A stretch of DNA of 64,000 nt. It comes from Haliotis asinina (taxonomy: Eukaryota > Mollusca > Gastropoda > Lepetellida > Haliotidae). The position numbers and the translations under genes are program-made. Shown here piece after piece: positions 10,130-22,083 of the stretch. Where the stretch lies: assembly GCF_037392515.1 (NCBI RefSeq), contig NC_090295.1, positions 12,915,001 to 12,979,000 of the forward strand. Reading direction: 5' to 3'. Each line of letters begins with the position of its first letter. Position 1 is the stretch's first letter. Under the pieces are notes generated by a model that searched no databases, had not been told where the DNA came from, and was given only the letters and a program-made list of their open reading frames with translations.

Positions 10130-10195
10130 TAACAGTAGTTGTTATCGATGGTCCATAAATTACAGTATCATGCATACTGCTTTGTGCAACAGAAT
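10129..10195 (+). repeat. 3' flank shared with the array at 7.3-7.8 kb
   Basis: This is the partner of 7782-7848, as shown by the GTTATCGATGGTC and CTTTGTGCAACAGA landmarks. Confidence 0.65.
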
Positions 10196-10357
10196 AACTG
10201 TCTAAAATTCCTCTCTTTGGTGTAGCACCAATATGTTATGCCATATTCCGACCACCCGCTGTCAGTTCTATATGTATTTACATCAGGCAAGGGTGTTAAG
10301 TTGTCCCTACATAGCACCCTTGCCATTTCTTGCGCAAGGTGCAGCTTTCGCGTTAGC

Positions 10358-10513
10358 TGTGAGTAAATATTGTTTTGTGTCGCTTTTAGCAATATTCTAG
10401 CAATATCACGACGGGGGACGCCCGATATGGGCCTCACACGCGGTACCCGTGTGTTGAATCGAACCCGGACTTTCAGCGTGATTAGCAGACGATTTAACCA
10501 TTAGTGTGTCCTA
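10358..10513 (-). mobile_element. SINE family A copy, CpG-preserved
   Basis: Read on the minus strand, there is a decayed head (taatggttaaatcgtctgct), a B box region GGGTTCGATTCAAC, body and tail. The segment CACGACGGGGGACGCCCG keeps four CpGs that are TG/CA in copies right of 31 kb. Confidence 0.9.
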
Positions 10514-11464
10514 AAGGAGCCTTCGCATTTTGTGCAACTTGAAACACAGCAACAGTAATATTATTTTGATTTTTTGTACGCGTTTCACTGTACATGTGTT
10601 GCTAAACATGTAGCTGTTAACGGTTAAATACAAAACAAATATATATTTTACTTTATAGGTAGTTGTCGGTTATCAGTCAACCCAAACTTCACCCAGTCTA
10701 TTGCAACATTGTTTAGTACCTTTTGGTCAAAGTTAATGACTTAATTCTACCATATTTCCATCGCGGCACCCTAACATGTCTCTCTTCAGACTTGCACAAT
10801 AAAACCACTGAGAGACTTATGGGAGAAATAGCCGCCTCCTCAGGGTATGGAATTGTTGACATTATAACACCGACTTACATAACCACTACTGGTTTAATTA
10901 TAGCCCCCTATGAGACAGCTTCAAGTGAACAGAGGGCTACAGCTTTTCTCAAGCTGAAAACACCACATCCTCTTTGTGAGCCACAGACCATAACGCCATT
11001 AGTTAGGAACCGGTTTGCATGAAAGCCTTTGCGGTTCCGTGTAGGCGGGGATTTACTTAAGACGCAAGGAGGAAAAGGTCGGGACGCGCATCTACCTGGA
11101 TTATAATTTACCTGTGTCAGGTGTGATGATGATAACGAGCAGGAGGCACCGAGTGACAGGCACGCACAGGTAAGCTGGACTGCATTTGTAACTTGCAAAC
11201 CTTGAGTGAAATGTGCAACTATGTATACTTGTGAAGGTGATATCAATAGACAATGCACTTTTAAAGGAATCAATGACATCTGAATACACCTGAATGCAAT
11301 GAGCTACATTCTGTTAAATGAATGTACAGTATACTAAACATTTACTTTAGCAGTTAGTTTGTAGTCAAGGTTTTACAAGAAGAAATGAAAGGACTCGGGT
11401 TTATTTTGTGAGGTTGTGGATTGGGGTGGACCGAGTTTGAATGGACACAGTTCATCCTGAAAAC
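10514..11464. other. Non-coding DNA with one unrecognised 99-codon frame
   Basis: The + frame 10723-11022 and overlapping minus frames around 10908-11289 show no recognisable domain, no good start context and no splice support. I do not call a gene. Confidence 0.4.
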
Positions 11465-11885
11465 TAGGGCTGTTTTTTGGCAAATAAATTGTATTGCAAT
11501 ATATTGCGATGCCGGCACCCGAATTGCGATACGCTTTGCGATATATCGGGAACTTAAATGTTTGACAGTAAGAACCACCAATTGTACATGTCGATCCTAT
11601 TTTCTACATTAGTCCCTAAACATATATCCTACGGTTCTGATAAACTAAGCTGCATAGTAAGGGATTCTGCATTCGTTTTATGCAATTTGTAGTATTACAG
11701 TACGCCGAATTGTCATGAATGAATCTCATAAATGAGATTTTAATTCCAAACTTACAGAAAATCACAGAAAAGAAAAGTTTTATAGGTTCTTTACCAAATA
11801 TACCCGTTCTCAGACATAATACTGCAGTACGTGTCGTTTGAAAAGCGTATTGCGATATACCGATATACCGATATACTGTCCAACT
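11465..11885. mobile_element. Possible MITE with palindromic CGATATATCG motifs
   Basis: The left part begins CTAGGGCTGTTTTTTGGC and carries TATTGCAATATATTGCGATG and TTTGCGATATATCGGG. The right part carries GCGTATTGCGATATACCGATATACCGATATACTG. Such AT/CG palindromic runs with an 'agggctgt' start are typical of short dispersed non-autonomous elements in animals. The exact ends and the class are not resolved. Confidence 0.35.
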
Positions 11886-12570
11886 CCACTGAAAACACTT
11901 TTCGATTGCTTTCCAAAAGTGAGTCTTCGGGTTATTTTGAGGGCCCAATCTGCATGTACATCTATAGTAAAGCTTCTAATCTTGTAAAACCGGTGAGACA
12001 ACAAAAAAATCGCATTTAGTTATCGTGTCTAAAATCAACGTTTCTGCAATGCATAACCAGTTTAATACGCCTAAGGTTGTCATAGAAACTGTCCAAAGTA
12101 AGATGGTTGCTGAACGGTACTGAAACGAAACACACAATCAGTTCATAATACTGACACTCGTTATTCTTTTAACGATAAAAAGGGGAGACAACTTGACTAT
12201 AATCGTGGGTTTAAAATGGATTCCAGCCCAATGAAATATTCAATATTCGGAGTTCGTTACTCTGTGGAATAATAACATCGATTATCGTGTGAGGATATAG
12301 GGGATATAGATAGATATGGGGTTCATATTACCCAGTCTTCGTGACATTGGGAACTGGGAGAACAAATCACGTGACAATAATCACTGGTCCTGACGCGATG
12401 GGAAGGGGTTGGTGGTTAATGTTTTGCACGTCACGCCGAAGGTCCGAGCGTGATTCCAGACTTGGGTATCCACCAAGACCATATTGCTTGAATACCGCTA
12501 AATGGCATAAACCTGACCCATTGTATCTTCTTAGAGATTAAGACAATGAAAAACAAATACTTGGGAACAC
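11886..12570. other. Non-coding DNA, nothing recognised
   Basis: No exon is supported. Only short frames are present. Confidence 0.4.
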
Positions 12571-12731
12571 TGAGTGAGGTTTTAGTATAACGCTGCTTTT
12601 AGTAATGTTCCAGCAAAAGTACGACGGAGGACGCGTGAAATAGACTTTACACATTGTGCCCATGTAGGAAATTGAACCCGGGTCTTCGGCGTGACGATCG
12701 AATGCTTTAACCACTAGACTACCCGACCGCC
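12571..12731 (-). mobile_element. SINE family A copy, well preserved
   Basis: In minus-strand sense it reads GGGTAGTCTAGTGGTTAAAG, then a B box ACCCGGGTTCAATTTCC, body, and tail AGCAGCGTTATACTAAAACC with CTCACTCA. CpGs in the GTACGACGGAGGACGCG segment are intact. Confidence 0.92.
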
Positions 12732-12924
12732 CTGGTTTGAAACAAGACTTATACACATTGCGCGCACAATTGTACACTGACACCTCATCATTCCGGTCGT
12801 AACTGTCCACACAGAAGTCATCCGATGTTATGAATATGAGTAAAAGCGTGTCAGTGATAAATGTGGGTGTAAATGGTTACTGTCGTTCCTAGCATCATCA
12901 GAAGGCAAGATCTTATATCGTATC

Positions 12925-12960
12925 ATCGTCGTCGTCGTCGTCATCGTCATCGTCATCGTC
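12925..12960 (+). repeat. CGT/CAT trinucleotide repeat
   Basis: A short run of CGT then CATCGT units. Confidence 0.9.
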
Positions 12961-13054
12961 AAGTACAAGCAGTCATACATCCACGCACAAACATACACGT
13001 CGCTCTAAAGGTGCATACATATTCATACATTCACGCGCACACAAACACTTGGAC

Positions 13055-13084
13055 ACCACACACACACACACACACACCACACAC
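13055..13084 (+). repeat. (AC)n dinucleotide repeat
   Basis: A CA/AC run within a wider CA-rich stretch from about 12990. Confidence 0.9.
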
Positions 13085-14284
13085 TTCGCTGTACAGGTGG
13101 ACACGGCGTCATCTTTATTTCATATCAGGTCACCATGCTACTTCCCTAACATTGCTCCAGACACGATAAAAAGCTAACAATTCTGATTTGTCATTCCCAG
13201 GCTCCGATAAGCTTTTATACGAAAATCTGTAGCCGGCTCTTCAGCAATATGATGCTTTTGAATGGATCAGGTCAAAATGTACTTTGTGTCAGACACGAAA
13301 AGGTCCTTAATTTCATGTATGTGACCCACGTTCAATAGTGTTCACAAATGCAATATCATGGTATATTTGGACCAATCAAATGGTTGCTTCCCACGTTTCT
13401 GATGCATACATGGGTGTGTCTGTTACACGTTACTATGCAAATACTATGGCACAGATGTGTGCAGGCGTCTTTGTTTCTGAGGTGACATCATGCCACGTCT
13501 GACGGTCGATCACTGACAGGAGAAAGGAAAATATCTCTAAGGATGCAATTGATGGACCTTTAAAAACGAAATTCTAACATCGGTCGTTTAATGAACATGC
13601 ATGTAAACGCATATATTATATTAAAACGTGGCATCTCGCTATTTTAAAAATAAGGAGATTTTATTTGGTTCTCTCGTTCTTCCTCCAGTTCTGCTTCCTC
13701 GTTCATTTTCAAGGAAGTGTTTGACCGTTCTATTTCCCGTCAGCAAATCTACACTAGGATCGCGTACTTACAACTCTAATAAACGCGAATTTATATGATT
13801 GCCATTCATTGCTATCTGGGCATCTCAATGAGAACATTTCTTTTACGTGAAATGTGATGTAAAGTTAATCAACGACCGGTCTTAACATTTAGGGTACAAC
13901 CTCGAGCATTACATTGATGAGCGACCTTGTTCTAATTGCGTAAAAGACAGGTATATTATTTCTATAATCCCTTTAAAGTCTCTGCATTGAGGAGGAAAAG
14001 ATCTGGTTTTAGTGAGGTCGTTATAGTCGTTAACTTGACTGTCGCTGAACGTCGTAGCGTTACCTGAACGTTGAGATAAGCCAGCTTGTTTTTGTGCATC
14101 TATTATAAACTTTACGGCAGTGAACACATGCAAGTGTTTAACATTTATTATAGTCCATTTGGGTTAAAAATGAGAACGACAAATTATTAAATGACTTGAA
14201 ATCGGGATAAGTGCACAGACCATACAGATAGGTCCTGAAACCTCTGTACAGGATCTGTAACAGGATCTGAAATCTGACGCGCTT
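13085..14284. other. Non-coding DNA, nothing recognised
   Basis: No supported exon or repeat. The 74-codon minus frame 13909-14133 has no recognisable feature. Confidence 0.4.
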
Positions 14285-14332
14285 TTTATTTTTTTAATTT
14301 ATTTTATTTTATTATTTTGTTTGTTTGTTTGT

Positions 14333-14363
<31 letters not shown>

Positions 14364-14402
14364 TTTTCTTTCTTTCTTTCTTTATTTATTTTATTTAATT
14401 TT
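14285..14402 (+). repeat. T-rich tetranucleotide repeat (TTTA/TTTG/TTTC)
   Basis: Successive blocks of TTTG, TTTA, TTTC and TTTA units occur. A similar TTTA-TTTG array occurs at 36.2 kb. Confidence 0.9.
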
Positions 14403-14837
14403 CTTTGGTGTTGATCGAACACGGAAAAACTTGTTTAAGAAATCATCATGTGATACTGTGTTATTTATGTGTTATTTTGTGTTACGCTTAGCACTGGGGA
14501 TGGCAAACGGCTGGTGGGACGTTCATCGTTCTCATCTGAACCCAAAGCGACTTTTGTATGTGTAACTGAAACAAGTTTAATGGTAATGAACTGGGCGAAA
14601 ATTACCGGGAAGAAGAAAGTTCTCCTTTTGATGGTGGCTCAGGCTAAAACCAACAAGAAGTGGTTATACCACCGTGGTGTATTTATAAGGCATATTATAT
14701 GTTTTGCATTGTTTCCGTGACTGTTTTCAGTCAAGCAAAACGTTGGTAACGTTTGTATGTATTCTTTTAAACTAAAAAATATTTTTAAAAGATTAAAATT
14801 GTATGTACATCTTCTTTTGACCTGTCATTCATGATGG
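14403..14837. other. Non-coding DNA, nothing recognised
   Basis: Short overlapping + frames occur, with no recognisable product. Confidence 0.4.
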
Positions 14838-14925
14838 CAAAAGACACCACTAGTGCCCCTCTCATATTGTTCCCATGTTGGAATGGAACCAGTGTCTTCA
14901 GATTAAGAGCGAGAGGTGAGGAGCG
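14838..14925 (-). mobile_element. SINE family A remnant
   Basis: Only the middle survives: 'atattgttcccatgttggaa', 'tggaaccagtgtcttcag' and 'agagcgaga' correspond to the body and B-box region of family A on the minus strand. It is heavily mutated. Confidence 0.5.
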
Positions 14926-15004
14926 GGATCATATGGCGAAGATCTCTTGTTCCACCCTGACAGCTCTTGTAACTGTCAAAGGAGACGATGTTCAACCCAT
15001 GTTT

Positions 15005-15182
15005 GTCATGCTCGCCTCACTCAGCAATATTCTATCTATGTGGCGACGGTCTGTAAATAATCGAGTCTGACCCAGACAATCCAGTGATCAAGAACACGGA
15101 CATCGATCTGCGCAGCTACGATGACTTGTGTCAACCAAGGCAGAGAACCTAACCACCCGATCCTGTTAGTCGCCTCTTACGA
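15005..15182 (-). mobile_element. SINE family B copy, 5'-incomplete
   Basis: The + strand reads 'ctcactcagcaatattctat', 'gtctgtaaataatcgagtct', 'catcgatctgcgcag' and 'cctgttagtcgcctcttacga' in family B order. It then stops before the GCATGGGTTGCTGAAGGCC end. A small deletion lies after GCGCAG. Confidence 0.85.
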
Positions 15183-16342
15183 TTCCGATTAAGACAGTGT
15201 TATTGTCAATAGTATAACTTACAAATGATCACTAGGTGTGTTTTTTAAAGCATGTGAAAGACTCTCAACACAAACATTATTAGTGGTGGCTGTGCTGACA
15301 TTGAGTGGCGCTTTGGTGGACGGACGTTTGCATGTCTTTCCAGTTCTGGATTATTTCCAGATTTCTGTTTACATAAACTCATCGTATTTCACTGACACGG
15401 AAACGCCAAAATAAAATGGAAACGTACTTTACAGCTTGTTAGGAGCGAAATAGCACGGATTGAAACAAACGGTCACCAAAATGAAATAACATATGAAAAG
15501 TAAATATTGTTACGTACTTACAGTACCCGTTGGTTGTTATCAGAGCTGAATATTATTTGTCAAAAACGAATCAATTGTATTCGTTTCAAATACAAATCTA
15601 TACCAAATAAAAAAAAATCATATCGATTTGTAAAAACATTGAGACCAGCTTTTCGAGAGCGTGTGAACATTGTAATATCCTGGTCCATCAAAGATGTCGG
15701 CAGAGCCAACGACATGCAGCCATTGAAAGAAACATGTATTTCATTGATATTCCTAGTGTACAGTTACGTTGCTACATGTCATGAAGCCTGTCACTCAACG
15801 TCAGAGTCACGTTTTACTAATCAATTTCATGAAGTAAAGAGTTGACTCTGCCATGCAATGTTACTGATACGTGTTCCCTGACAGGTATCAGAACTTTAGA
15901 CTTTGATTGACTGTTGTCAATTGACAAGTTGTAGATTTCACTCACACGTGCTTACACCTTCGATACTAGCCTCGCTTTCATTTGTGTTCGTCTTGTTATT
16001 TGGTGTACGGCATAGTTTAGTTTCGTGGGAAAATGGTATGATCTGGTTCTGATCTCACAGGCCACATGTGGCTATATAATTGATCAATGATCACGCATTT
16101 TATTTCGAAAGTTCCGTTACATTGAGAAAATCCTCGAAATAAAGAATAAATAATAAGAAATACTGACAGAAGTATCAGCTTTACAAAAATGGAAAGTATT
16201 ACACACGGCAATAAGAGTGCAACATGTCTGATAAACTGAAATGCATTTTGTCGACAGTCGTTAATTATACCAATTGCACAGACAATATGTTCAGAGTACA
16301 AGTACCAGTTTACGCACAGGAGGGATACCTATTTAGTCCCAG
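15183..16342. other. Non-coding DNA; unrecognised frames only
   Basis: The + frame 15507-15845 (112 codons) and minus frame 16017-16301 (94 codons, with a hydrophobic stretch that could pass for a membrane helix) have no recognisable family, start context or splice support. Confidence 0.4.
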
Positions 16343-16349
16343 CCACGTG

Positions 16350-16545
16350 GCGTAAGACGCGACTAACGGGATCGAGTGGTCAGGCTCGCTGACTTGGTTG
16401 ACACATGTCATCGGCTCCCAATTGCGCAGATCCATGCTCATTTTGTTGATCACTGAATTGTCTTCGTCCAGACTCGATTATTTACAGACCGCTGCCATAT
16501 ATCTGGAATATTGCTGAGTGCGGCGAAAAACTAAACTCACTCACT
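16350..16545 (+). mobile_element. SINE family B, 5'-truncated, with 7-bp target duplication
   Basis: This is the only family B copy in + orientation. It starts inside the element at GCGTAAGACGCGACTAACGG. It runs through GGGATCGAGTGGTCAGGCTC, CGGCTCCCAATTGCGCAG and ATATTGCTGAGTGCGGCG to ACTCACTCACT. CCACGTG flanks it on both sides (16343-16349 and 16546-16552). Confidence 0.88.
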
Positions 16546-16614
16546 CCACGTGATCAAAACAAGAAAGTACCGTCCTGGCACGTGTTAATTATTGTTTAGG
16601 AGTATACTAATTAT

Positions 16615-16900
16615 CATGAAATTACACATCGAGACAAAAGATGCAGACTTTATGTATCTAAACTGACCCAAAGTTACTCGAATACGTATATTCGTATACT
16701 CGAATATTCCACGTCCAGACAACTGACGGAGACTGTATCTAATATTTTTATCCACAAGTCGAGAAAACCCACGTAGACTATACGTATTATTACGACATTA
16801 CAAGTCGAGACAAAAGAGGTTGTCTGTATCTAACTTCGAGATAAATTGAACTTATTATATAGACAGGTCGAGACAACCTATGTGGTCCGAACAGTCGACA
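16615..16900. repeat. Degenerate repeats built on TCGAGACAA
   Basis: The motif TCGAGA(C/A)AA recurs near 16630, 16757, 16806 and 16870. Each is followed by a related AGACTxTxTGTATCTAA-like stretch. A palindromic TACGTATATTCGTATA run sits near 16684-16700. The units are too diverged to define a period. Confidence 0.4.
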
Positions 16901-18282
16901 AGACAATTGACGTTGATGTGGTGTTGCATATCAGGGTTGTCGCAAATAACGTAACATGAGTTCGGTCATTTCAAGCAGCCACTCACATTCACGTGCGAGC
17001 ATTTCACTTCCAATCTTGAACGCAATATTTAACTACATTCATCTCAATTGCAACAATTCTAAATCGCTCCCGACAGTCGGTTGCAAATGCACATGCATTT
17101 CACGTCATGTCTCACATGTTTCATATGTCGGGGGGTGTCAAAGGTTGTGACACAGTCTAGGGCGTCCCACTTCTCAGACAAGACAGTGAGACACATCATG
17201 TACATGTTCACGTGATCTTTCAAGGCTTGCCCTGCGTTCCGGCCCAGTCAGCAAGTGCACTCTCGGTCAGGCTTCGCTGACCTTCTACCAAGCAAATCAA
17301 TAATGAAAGATATCGTACGTTCCCTAAATTAGGACTGAATCAATTAGAAATCGTAGCAATTACAGTCGAAAATTCAGACAAGAAGACACACGTCATCTTC
17401 AAACCAATGAACCCATACACGTTTGATATAATCAATTTTCAGAAGGAGCATTTTCTGTGACAGTAGTGCTAGCTGTTCCAATTCTTATTAATGAATCATC
17501 AAAATCACCATCGTCGTCGTCATCATCATCATATTTTCATTTCATATTAGAGATGAATTCAAATGACAGTATAATTGTTTTTCTAAGCTAAAACGTTCCA
17601 TAAATGGCAGGCTTGAATACGCTTTTAATAGTTTCAACTAGCGTTGTTCTTCACTGTGTCCGAACAGCCAAAGTAGACTAGGTTCTGATCTAACATGATG
17701 CGCACATGACAAAGAGAACCAGTCAGGACACGTGTACCAACCTTCTACCTTTGATCAGTGTCATTTTTATCGAATGTCAATACATGTAGTATGATGGAGA
17801 GAACAAGACAACTGTTCCCAACTTTTTACTTTAAGCGAAACTCATTCTCAACGCGAGCTGTTTTCAGTTGAAAATTATTATGAATGAAAATCGTTCTGTC
17901 TCTTGTAGTTCGTTCCATTAGTAATGATGTTCCATTAACCGTGGGCAGTGAACGTTCGATCTTGTTCTCAGTTCTTTGTCCCCTGACCTTAACACGACAA
18001 TAACGTTACACCTGTGTAACCTAGTTACATACTGATGTAATATATGGGCGCATTTACCGCATGGAAGTGATTGGTCTACGTTTGTTTTCGATTAGTACTC
18101 TTGTAAATCAGATGTTCCTGTTGCGTTTTAGCGAATGCTACTCCGAGAACGTGTTGTGGTCATTATTGTTCTCTTATCTCGATTTAATAATTTCAGATAA
18201 ATATAGTCTGCCTGAGCCTTAAATCATTCGAGACATAATGAACAATGGCATTTATAAGTGATACACATAAAGACACGAGTAT
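16901..18282. other. Non-coding DNA, nothing recognised
   Basis: No exon is supported. A CATCGTCGTCGTCATCATC run lies near 17508-17532. Confidence 0.4.
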
Positions 18283-18362
18283 TTTATGGATGACAACTTC
18301 TTTATTGTGAAGAGTCACGACGTTTCGAAGTATATTCTTACTTCTTCATCAGGTGAATGAAA
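18283..18362 (+). mobile_element. Terminus of the GATAACAAC-type foldback element
   Basis: The sequence TATGGATGACAACTTCTTTA, then TTGTGAAGAGTCACGACG and TTTCGAAG, matches the left termini at 4873 and 5046. A convincing opposite terminus is not visible. A possible weak one lies near 18640 (gaagcgtcaaatttgagtaa). Confidence 0.6.
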
Positions 18363-18430
18363 CAGTGGAGTACAACGAGCTATTTATGTACATGTAGGAA
18401 CAACAAGAGTATGACAAAGGAAGCCAGCAG

Positions 18431-18600
18431 TTAATTGGTGGATGGACAGGAGTGGAAGCCAGAAGGGTTGTTTACCGAGGCATGATTGGTAAGACAAACA
18501 ATATATACCCCACCCCACCTGGATTCCTGTTGTTTGTCTTACTAGTCATGCCTGGGTAAATAACCCTCCTGGCTTCCACTCCTGTCCATCCACCAATTAA
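18431..18600. repeat. Long inverted repeat, 71-bp arms, 28-base loop
   Basis: The left arm 18431-18501 begins TTAATTGGTGGATGGACAGG. The right arm 18530-18600 ends with the exact reverse complement. I count about 65 of 71 positions paired, with the outer 32 perfect. The loop is 18502-18529. It lies just inside the element terminus at 18283 and may be that element's internal hairpin. Confidence 0.93.
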
Positions 18601-19443
18601 CTACACTATGTTATGACGTCGTCATCAACGTCTGAAGCGTCAAATTTGAGTAAATAAAAAAATAAATAAAATTGCGTGTCATTTTCATACCGCGCCACCC
18701 GACAGCACTAAATACACCATTGGCAGCCGTCGCGCCATGTTCTCGTTTTATGGCATCTATTGGAAGCCATCCTTGTGGAAACTCACGCTGGGATTCCCAG
18801 ACAGTGGTAGGTCACTTGCCCGTGACGATGTTGTAGCTGTCGTTTTGTTGACAACGACATTACTGTAGGACACAGACGCACAACCAGCCTGTCTCATTGC
18901 GTCCTTCATTGGCGGACAGGATATGGGTGGGTATGTGTTCATTTCAAAATTCATCATCCGTCAGTTCTCAGGTCAGTCCGAGACAATCCGAATGGTCACG
19001 GAAAGGGTCGAGATCTGTATCATGTGTTTATTTCCAGTCAGGTGTCAGTCACAGTTTGAAGATATACCGAGAATAAAAAGCTAAGCTCCAGCTTATTTCA
19101 AAACTAAGATGTGAAGCTGTGGAAATGTTAGGCTGAACTAAATGGGAAGACCAATCCACATTTAGAGACGGTTCATCTTGTAACTGTTTCCGAGATGTCA
19201 TAATCATTTCAATTTACAAATAACGGAAACATTGCTACAGATATGATGACACAGCTCTTTAAATCAAGACTATTAACTTTAGGCTGCACTTGTTAAAAGT
19301 GACGATCATGTGAAAAGAAGGTGACCGTTTTGAGGAAACAAAATGCATGTTTTCCAAAAGAGCATGCATCCTGTTGAACGTAAAACATAATTTCCATTAT
19401 TTTCCATTATGGCTTTGCTTTTAAACTAAAACTACTAAACCAA
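18601..19443. other. Non-coding DNA, nothing recognised
   Basis: No exon or repeat is supported beyond a short A-rich run near 18655. Confidence 0.4.
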
Positions 19444-19826
19444 ACTACTACTACTACTACTGCTGTTGCTGCTGCTGCTGCTGCTGCTACTGCTACTGCT
19501 ACTGCTGCTGCTGCTGCTGCTGCCGCCGCCGCCGCCGCTGCTGCTGCTACTGCTACTGCTACTGCTACTGCTACTGCTACTGCTACTGCTACTACTGCTG
19601 CTACTGCTGCTACTGCTGCTACTGCTGCTACTGCTGCTACTGCTGCTACTGCTGCTATTGCTACTGCTACTACTACTGCTACTGCTACTACTGCTATTGC
19701 TACTACTACCACTTCCACAACGACGATGACAACGACTACTACTACTACTACTACTACTACTACGACTACTACAAATATCACCACTACTGCTACACTTTCT
19801 ACAACTTCTACTACAACTACTACTAC
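19444..19826 (-). repeat. ACT/GCT trinucleotide array (opposite strand to the others)
   Basis: About 380 bases of ACT and GCT triplets include a short GCC block near 19523, a regular GCTACTGCT block and ACG interruptions at the right. On the minus strand this is the same AGT/AGC composition as the arrays at 7.3 and 9.7 kb. I do not see their shared flank here. Poly-Ala, poly-Val, poly-Ser and poly-Leu frames are artefacts. Confidence 0.95.
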
Positions 19827-22083
19827 TGGCCAACCCTGTAACGTTGGGTCAGCTTAGATGAGTCATATTCCCTGACCAACACGTACTGTCTAGAGACAAC
19901 TTACTAAAAGTCAATGCTCATTTTATCAGCTGCCATGTTACCTAATGAAGTCTCGAATGAAATAGAATCCACCAAAACATGACGAATATTCGGATGAATC
20001 CCAAAAGTTAACAAAATCAAATGTTGCAAAGAGAAGTCGAATATGTCTTTGAAAAAATACATATCTGGCAAAACATGCCGCCATCTCTGTAGATTAAGAC
20101 AGAACGGAATACACGTACGACAGGCACGGAACGTTTTAACATTTACGACCTTCTAATGCTGTCTCAGGGATGCGGCAGTAGTCTGCCACATCTTTTCAGT
20201 AACTTTACCATAATCTTAAGGTACAGAGGAAGATCTTGTCCGTGGCCATGGTGTGTATACCCGTATTCCCTTCATCAATACCTCTGGTCATGTTGCTGTA
20301 TTTTTAGAACAAAACTATACAAATGCACCAACGGCCATTAAGTTACAAAGTGAACAATTGGCGATAGCATATAGTTTTCTTGCCGTGTTCACGTTTCATG
20401 TAATCGCGAATGGGTACTCAAGAATAACATACATAATCTTTAGTTCTAAAGAACTAGGTCGGTATTTCTCTCATTAGTGTCTTGTTTTTCACCACCTTCA
20501 GGTGCACATAACCCTGAACATCGATATGCTAAACTGAGCACAAACAGCTCCTAATATACTCATGCCAGCACAATATATGTGATTTCAGAGATACCCGGAG
20601 TTACACCGAACCAAATATACTTTATGAGAATTAGGAGAATTCAGTTAGGATTTTCTTTAAAATCTTTCTTTCTTTCCATAAAATTAGTCCTGGTTAAGAT
20701 TTACATGTAATCTAAATATACAATTCTGATCATAAATCAGAACATTTGTACTTGAAATAACCATTGTTAATTCAGTACATACAATGTTGTATATACCTTG
20801 ATACATAATGAAATATATTCAGAGAATATATTCATGATATTGTCCTGCTATAAATTTAGCCAGACGTATGTTTGCGCTATACGACAACTTCGACTAATTG
20901 TTGTAACGGATGTGTCCCTTAGTTCATAGATTCCCCCCATCACGAGATACGGAACGACGTGGCTGCAGGTAACCAGGTAACATAGAAATGACAGGTAAAT
21001 TTCCATCTTTAGAATATACCTTTTCGTTATCTGCCCGTGATAACGATTTAGTTTCGACGATTTAGGGTAACGTTATAAAGATGCTGCTTTGAATTTTATA
21101 TATAGGAACACAGTAGTAATATACAAATTTTATGTATTCAAAGAGAGTTTTTGTGTAGCATTCAAAGTTGTTTTTTCTCAGAGTGAGTGAGTTCAAATTT
21201 ACATCGACAGTATTGCAGCCACACGTTGACTACAAGTTCTAGATGCATGATAAATACGTTTGAATTGTGAAAAAAACTGTTGACAAAGAACAGTGACAAC
21301 AACATAGAATATCACAGAACCAGAATTTGAAACTAGCATCTATCTCTAAAAGTGGATTCACAAACAGTACAATAGAATATGAAAACTGTAGATCGCCAAC
21401 AACTAAATGTAGATCGCCAGATTGTAAACTTCCAGTACTTTTACTACTTGCTTGGACACCAACTGGACTAACTGGACCACTTCAGTCGCTGGTGATTGGT
21501 TGTCAAACTTAATTATAAAAACCCAAACATACTACGTTTAAAAACAACTAAAGCTTTAATTTACCGTGAATGTACGTATTCACACAGGCGGTTTCGGGGA
21601 GCGAAAATTCACATTAAAAACCCACAAACATTTGGAAACATGCTTTTGATGGCAAATGTGCGAATTTCAGATATATTTTCTTCTAATCCCATGGGTTTTG
21701 ATCACGTACCTATTTTTTATTTTTATTTTTTTTTTTTGTTCTTTCTGAAAGCTTTTAAGTTCATAAGAAAATCCGCCTGAGCTCTCGTAATTACATCAGA
21801 TAAAAGCCCAATAAATGCGTCGCTTGTACCGTGACATATGCAAGCATATTACTATTTGGCAATTTCAATACGAGCTTAATGTATAAGAGTTAGAGCACTG
21901 CCTTTAAAGACCCGTCAGACTGGTTTCATCAAGGACTAACGCATCCGTTGAATATGTTCATCGTTTTTCCTTAAGAACAAACGTCGTTTCAACAAATACA
22001 TGATGCGACTGGCTACTTAGCAACCATCAGACCATTTCATAAACAAAGACTGTACTAGACGCTGATGCTTTTCTAATCCTCCT
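19827..22083. other. Non-coding DNA, nothing recognised
   Basis: No exon is supported. A T-run lies near 21715-21740. A GAGTGAGTGAGTTCAAATTT fragment at 21181 with 'cagtattgcagccacac' may be a decayed SINE tail, but it is too weak to call. Confidence 0.4.

Noticed and set aside
9716..10175. Poly-Val/Ala and poly-Leu/Pro frames
   Set aside because: Microsatellite artefact in all frames.
19407..19833. Poly-Ser, poly-Ala and poly-Leu frames
   Set aside because: Microsatellite artefact. Every frame of both strands is open because the triplets contain no stops.
21181..21240. SINE tail at GAGTGAGTGAGTTC
   Set aside because: Only the GAGT run and a weak 'cagtattgcagcc' match remain. Too short to separate from a simple repeat.
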